Shown here: positions 60,634 to 64,000 of the stretch, one piece after another
Layout: each line of letters opens with the position of its first letter
Numbering within the stretch: position 1 is the stretch's first letter
From: Rubrivivax albus
GTDB taxonomy: Bacteria; Pseudomonadota; Gammaproteobacteria; Burkholderiales; Burkholderiaceae_C
Assembly: GCF_004016515.1 (NCBI RefSeq)
Contig: NZ_SACT01000009.1
Location: forward strand, 1 to 64,000
Reading direction: 5' to 3'
DNA length: 64,000 nt
Notes under the pieces: generated by a model
Seen by the model: the letters and a program-made list of their open reading frames with translations, nothing else
The model's database searches: none
Told to the model about the DNA's origin: nothing
Made by a program: the position numbers and the translations under genes

Positions 60634-60652
60634 GGCCCGTCGGGGACGGGCC
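60634..60652. terminator. Hairpin between the convergent acyl-CoA dehydrogenase and TPR genes
   Basis: GGCCCGTC and GACGGGCC form an eight-base-pair stem with a three-base loop. It lies 33 bp after the acyl-CoA dehydrogenase stop and 17 bp from the convergent TPR gene stop. It lacks a clear T-tract. Confidence 0.5.
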
Positions 60653-60669
60653 ATCGCCTGGGGCCTGGT

Positions 60670-61869
60670 TCAGCGCGCCAGCACCGTCCACAGGCGGCCG
60701 ATCTCCGCCACGCCGTCGTTGCCCTTGAGCGAGCGCAGCGTCTGCAGGCCCTTGGACTTGGTCGACGGCTGCTGGATCTGCGCCATGCCAAGGCGGAGCT
60801 TGGCATCCTCCGGGTTCTTCAGACCGCCCTTGGCGATGCCCTGCTCGATCAGGCCGATGCCCTTGGCGACCTGACCCATCGTGACGTAGGCGTAGCCCAC
60901 TTCGACCAGCGCATCGCCGCTCTTCTCGCCCTGAGCCGCTGCTTCGTCGGCCGCGATCGAGGCCTTCTTCTCGGCGTCGCGCTTGAGCGCCAGGTCCTTC
61001 AGCCGCTGGTGCCGGCCGGCTTCAGGCCCGGTGCCGAGCTTGCCGTTGGCATAGCCCTTGTCGACGATCTTCAGGCCTTCGGCGGGCAGCCGGGCCTGCA
61101 GCGCCAGCTGCGCCATCTCCATGTACTCGTCGGTGGTCTCCAGCGTGTCGGTGGCCAGGCGCAGGCGCATCACGTCCAGGCCCAGGCGCTGGCCGAAGCC
61201 GCTCTTGCGCGTCAGGCGGCCGAGGTAGGCGCTCCAGTAGTCCTTCTTCGGGTAGTAGGCGACCAGCTTCTCCAGCGAATGGATGTAGCCACTGGTGTTG
61301 TTCAGCCGCTGCTGCGCGTCGGCCAGGCGAAGCAGATCGCCCTCTGCCGGGCGCTGCCCGGCCTTCTCGGCTGCACTGACCGCCGCCGCGGCATCCTTGG
61401 CGATGGCGTTGTAGTCACCGGACTGCGACAGCAGGTACTGCTCCAGTTGCCGCAGCGCCGGCGTGTCGCGGCCCAGTTGCTGGGCCTTGTCGGTCCACTG
61501 CTTCGCGTTGCCCCAGTCCCGAAGCTGCGAGTAGGCGAATGCCAGCTGTTCGGCGGCCTGCGCCTGCTCGCTGCCCGAGGTCTTGCCGAACACGGCATTG
61601 AGCGCCTGCACCGCAGTGGCGTTGTCGCCGGCCCGCTGGGCGGCGGCGGCCTTCATGCGGTCGATCGTCAGCTGCTCGGCGGCGGTGCGGTTGCCCACGG
61701 CCTCGGCCTCGCGCACCTTGGCCAGCGCCGCGCGGCCGTTGCCGGCCTTGATCAGTTCGCCGGCCTGCTGCAGGGGCTTGCCGATCTCGGGTCGCAGGCC
61801 CTGTGCGTTGGCGGCGGTCAGGCAGCCGGCGGCGATCAGGGCAACGGCGAGGTGGCGCAGCGTCTTCAT
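60670..61869 (-). CDS. Secreted TPR-type protein of the TonB operon
   Basis: Protein of 399 residues from the ATG at 61869. MKTLRHLAVALIAAGCLTAANAQ is a signal peptide. The rest is Ala/Gln/Lys-rich and helical, with TPR-like repeats (AAEQLAFAYSQLRDWGNAKQWTDKAQQLG, and GDALVEVGYAYVTMGQVAKGIGLIEQGI). It lies 79 bp downstream of exbD on the same strand. A periplasmic helper of TonB-linked transport, as found in this operon type in related bacteria, is the likely role, but its partner is unknown. Confidence 0.75.
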   Translation of the reverse strand: MKTLRHLAVALIAAGCLTAANAQGLRPEIGKPLQQAGELIKAGNGRAALAKVREAEAVGNRTAAEQLTIDRMKAAAAQRAGDNATAVQALNAVFGKTSGSEQAQAAEQLAFAYSQLRDWGNAKQWTDKAQQLGRDTPALRQLEQYLLSQSGDYNAIAKDAAAAVSAAEKAGQRPAEGDLLRLADAQQRLNNTSGYIHSLEKLVAYYPKKDYWSAYLGRLTRKSGFGQRLGLDVMRLRLATDTLETTDEYMEMAQLALQARLPAEGLKIVDKGYANGKLGTGPEAGRHQRLKDLALKRDAEKKASIAADEAAAQGEKSGDALVEVGYAYVTMGQVAKGIGLIEQGIAKGGLKNPEDAKLRLGMAQIQQPSTKSKGLQTLRSLKGNDGVAEIGRLWTVLAR

Positions 61870-61948
61870 CGGTGAATCTTCCTTGTGCAAAGAAAAGCAA
61901 ACGGGGTCGGTCCGGGTGACGGGCCGACCCCTCGCCGGGCAGCGAAGT

Positions 61949-62374
61949 TCAGTTCATGAACTGTTCGTTGCCCACCAGGCCGATCTTGGTGACCCCCAGC
62001 CGCTGGGCCGAGGCCATGATCATCGCGACCGTCTTGTACTCAACGAGCTTGTTGGGTCGCAGGTGCACCTCGGGCTGGTCCGGCTCGGCGGCCACCTGGG
62101 CCAGCTTGGCCTCCAGCGTGGCGCGGTCGGGCACGATCTCGCCGTTCCAGCCGATCTGGCCGTCGAAGTCGACGTCGATGCGCACGATCACCGGCTCGCG
62201 GGTGGACGGCGGCGGCGTGCCGATCGGCATGTTCAGCTTGACCGCGTGGGTCTGGATCGGGATCGTGATGATGAACATGATCAGCAGCACCAGCATCACG
62301 TCAATCAGCGGCGTGGTGTTGATCTCCACCATCACGTCGCTCTCGCCGCCGCCGGAACCTACGTTCATTGCCAT
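61949..62374 (-). CDS. exbD: ExbD/TolR biopolymer transport protein (second copy)
   Basis: Inner-membrane protein of 141 residues with one N-terminal membrane segment (PLIDVMLVLLIMFIITIPIQTHAVKLNMP), which contains the proton-path Asp in LIDVMLVLLIMF. The periplasmic part follows, ending LGVTKIGLVGNEQFMN. It pairs with the first ExbD copy 12 bp upstream, which it resembles closely. Two ExbD copies per operon are common in betaproteobacteria, perhaps forming heterodimers in the TonB motor. Confidence 0.93.
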   Translation of the reverse strand: MAMNVGSGGGESDVMVEINTTPLIDVMLVLLIMFIITIPIQTHAVKLNMPIGTPPPSTREPVIVRIDVDFDGQIGWNGEIVPDRATLEAKLAQVAAEPDQPEVHLRPNKLVEYKTVAMIMASAQRLGVTKIGLVGNEQFMN

Positions 62375-62386
62375 CGGGGTCTCCTG

Positions 62387-62821
62387 TTACTGTGCGCCGG
62401 CCGGCGGCTCGGTGATGAAGCCGACCTTGGCGATGCCGGCGCGCTGGCAGGCCACCACCACGCGCCCGATGGACTCGTAGCGTGAGGCGAGGTCGCCGCG
62501 GATGTGCACCTCGGGCTGCGGCTCCTTGACGGCCTCGAGCTTGAGCCGGTCGACCAGCGTCTCGATGTCGGGCACGCGTTGCATGTTCCAGAACACATCG
62601 CCGTCGAGGTTGACCGCAATGACGATGTTCTCCGGCTTGGTCTGCGTCGGGATGTTGGTTTCCTTGGGCAGCTCGAGCTTGATCGACTGCGTGACCACCG
62701 GGATGGTGATCATGAAGATGATCAGCAGCACCAGCATCACGTCCACCATCGGTGTCGTGTTGATGGTGTTGTTGAGCTGCTCCTCGGCGGCGCCTTCGCC
62801 GCCGCCTATCTGCATGGCCAT
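62387..62821 (-). CDS. exbD: ExbD/TolR biopolymer transport protein (first copy)
   Basis: Inner-membrane protein of 144 residues with one membrane segment (TPMVDVMLVLLIIFMITIPVVTQSIKLELP) carrying the conserved Asp in MVDVMLVLLIIF. The periplasmic domain ends AGIAKVGFITEPPAGAQ. It is encoded between exbB and the second exbD in the order exbB-exbD-exbD, 46 bp after exbB. It forms the proton-driven motor with ExbB that energises TonB. Confidence 0.94.
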   Translation of the reverse strand: MAMQIGGGEGAAEEQLNNTINTTPMVDVMLVLLIIFMITIPVVTQSIKLELPKETNIPTQTKPENIVIAVNLDGDVFWNMQRVPDIETLVDRLKLEAVKEPQPEVHIRGDLASRYESIGRVVVACQRAGIAKVGFITEPPAGAQ

Positions 62822-62867
62822 GAGAGGGTCCTCCGGTCGTTGCCGATGCGGGCCAGTGACGGCCTGA

Positions 62868-63719
62868 TCAGCGCTTGCCGGACAGCAGCACGTTCAGCAG
62901 GTCACCCGAGAAGGCGCGGGTCTCGTCCAGCACGGTCTTGTTGCGGCGCACCATCCAGTTGTAGCCCATCACCGCGGGCACCGCGACGGCCAGGCCGACG
63001 GCGGTCAGGATCAGCGCGGCGCCAACGGGGCCGGCCACCTTGTCGATCGAGGCCTGGCCGCTCAGGCCGATCTCGACCAGCGCGTTGTAGATGCCCCAGG
63101 TGGTGCCGAACAGGCCGACGAACGGGGCAGTGGAGCCCACCGTGGCCAGCAGCGACATGCCGTCGGACAGGCGGCTCTGCACGTTGCCCAGCGCACGCTC
63201 GATGGACATGCCGATCCAGGTGTGCTTGTCGATCGCCTCGACCATCGTGCCTTCGTGGTGGTCGGCGGCCTTCACGCCCTGCGAGGCGATGTAGTGCAGT
63301 GCCGAGCCTTCCTTCAGTTCGGCGACGCCAGCCTTCACGCTGGTGGCCTTCCAGAACTTCTCGCTGCCTTCACGGCCGCTCTTGAGCATGCCGCGGGTCT
63401 CGAAGAACTTGACGAACAGCACGTACCAGCTCCAGACCGACATGATGGCCAGGATCACCAGCGTGCCGCGCTTGACCTGGTCCGATGCGGCCCACATGCC
63501 CGCCAGGCCGAAGGGGTTCTCGACCGAGGTCTTCTCGACCACCGCCTCCAGCGGCGCCGGCGCGGCGGGGGCCGCGGTCGGCTCGGCGGCCGGCGCCGCG
63601 GCGGGTGCCGGCTCGGACGCGGCCTGCGCCAAGGCCGGCGCGGGCTGAAGGGCAAAGACGGCAGCGGTGACGATCAGTGCAGCGCCGACGGCGGCACGCA
63701 GGGACAGGCTCTTGGACAT
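62868..63719 (-). CDS. exbB: ExbB/MotA-family proton channel protein with signal-like leader
   Basis: Protein of 283 residues from the ATG at 63719. A signal-like leader (MSKSLSLRAAVGAALIVTAAVFALQPAPALAQ) and an Ala/Pro/Glu-rich linker precede three membrane helices: VKRGTLVILAIMSVWSWYVLF, GMSLLATVGSTAPFVGLFGTTWGIYNAL and GAALILTAVGLAVAVPAVMGYNWMV. This extended N-terminus is typical of betaproteobacterial ExbB proteins. It lies between tonB and the two exbD genes and forms the TonB motor. Confidence 0.94.
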   Translation of the reverse strand: MSKSLSLRAAVGAALIVTAAVFALQPAPALAQAASEPAPAAAPAAEPTAAPAAPAPLEAVVEKTSVENPFGLAGMWAASDQVKRGTLVILAIMSVWSWYVLFVKFFETRGMLKSGREGSEKFWKATSVKAGVAELKEGSALHYIASQGVKAADHHEGTMVEAIDKHTWIGMSIERALGNVQSRLSDGMSLLATVGSTAPFVGLFGTTWGIYNALVEIGLSGQASIDKVAGPVGAALILTAVGLAVAVPAVMGYNWMVRRNKTVLDETRAFSGDLLNVLLSGKR

Positions 63720-63820
63720 GTTTTCTCCGACAGGGGATGCGCCTGGGGGTGTCGGCGCGCAATCAGACATTCAGGGGTTTCGCGGGTGGCGATCGTTGGG
63801 GTGCAGCGCGAGGTGACGCG

Positions 63821-64000
63821 TCACTCGAGCTTCCAGACGTACACCACCGTGCCGGTGGTCGTCTGCGGCTTGCCGTCGACGGTGCCGGGCTTGCCGGCGC
63901 ACTTGCCGTCCACGGCAGAGACGACCGCACGATCCAGCGCGCGATGCTCGCGGCTCAAGCCTGCGGGCTTCACGACCTGCACGTCGCGGATGCAGCCGCG
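63821..64000 (-). CDS. tonB: TonB energy transducer, C-terminal part, cut by window edge
   Basis: The last 59 codons of an open frame continue past the right edge. The visible product starts RGCIRDVQVVKPAGLSREHR and ends TTTGTVVYVWKLE, as in the TonB C-terminal domain, which contacts outer-membrane receptors. Position directly upstream of exbB-exbD-exbD, with a 101 bp gap, supports this. The N-terminal membrane anchor is not visible. Confidence 0.85.
   Translation of the reverse strand, partial: RGCIRDVQVVKPAGLSREHRALDRAVVSAVDGKCAGKPGTVDGKPQTTTGTVVYVWKLE

Overview
The window is a 64 kb piece of a high-GC chromosome from a betaproteobacterium, most likely order Burkholderiales and near the Leptothrix/Rubrivivax/Sphaerotilaceae group. 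This assignment rests on gene content and order (rpsP-rimM-trmD-rplS, then a CoA-type Nudix gene, a CobD-like membrane protein, rsgA, phhB, an M48 peptidase and orn; argF-argD-DUF3579-rpsT-murJ), not on a database search. Coding density is very high. I see no rRNA, tRNA, CRISPR array, insertion sequence or prophage.

170-15961: a large sugar-acid uptake and catabolism locus. A minus-strand operon encodes an IlvD/Edd-type aldonate dehydratase, an SDR, a beta-hydroxyacid dehydrogenase, an L-idonate-5-dehydrogenase-like zinc enzyme, a DHRS6-like SDR and an FAH-family hydrolase. A divergent plus-strand operon encodes a 2-hydroxyacid dehydrogenase, a complete carbohydrate ABC importer, gluconokinase, a gluconate-5-dehydrogenase-like SDR, a cupin, a FadR-type GntR regulator, a D-erythronate-dehydrogenase-like protein and one more SDR. 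Two FadR/GntR-type operator-like sites lie in the two control regions. The gene set points to two exits: a non-phosphorylating one ending in pyruvate, and one through gluconate to 6-phosphogluconate.

16128-28500: a Ser/Thr kinase with a TPR-rich C-terminus, a structured tandem repeat, argF and argD, a DUF3579 gene, rpsT, murJ, a SirB1 protein, hda, a HAD phosphatase, pcnB, folK and a small membrane protein. 28487-36240: housekeeping genes for translation (rpsP, rimM, trmD, rplS, rsgA), a Nudix enzyme, phhB, an M48 peptidase and orn.

36255-51946: a mixed region with a DUF2087 protein, a DEAD-box helicase with a long structured leader and no stop codon before it enters the convergent lrgB gene, lrgAB, an FKBP isomerase, gluQ, a LysR/pirin pair, a flavodoxin-family gene that appears to start with ATT, an MFS transporter, msrA, a hybrid histidine kinase with a degraded ATP-binding domain, pdxH, a MobA-like transferase and a ChaC-like gene.

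51970-54452: edd-eda, the Entner-Doudoroff pair, behind a near-consensus promoter whose spacer holds a HexR-like palindrome. It can consume the 6-phosphogluconate made by the gluconokinase at 11.7 kb. 54456-64000: gloA, a YbbN-like thioredoxin, an SDR, an Aer-like chemoreceptor, an MBL-fold hydrolase, an acyl-CoA dehydrogenase and a tonB-exbB-exbD-exbD-TPR operon whose tonB runs off the right edge.
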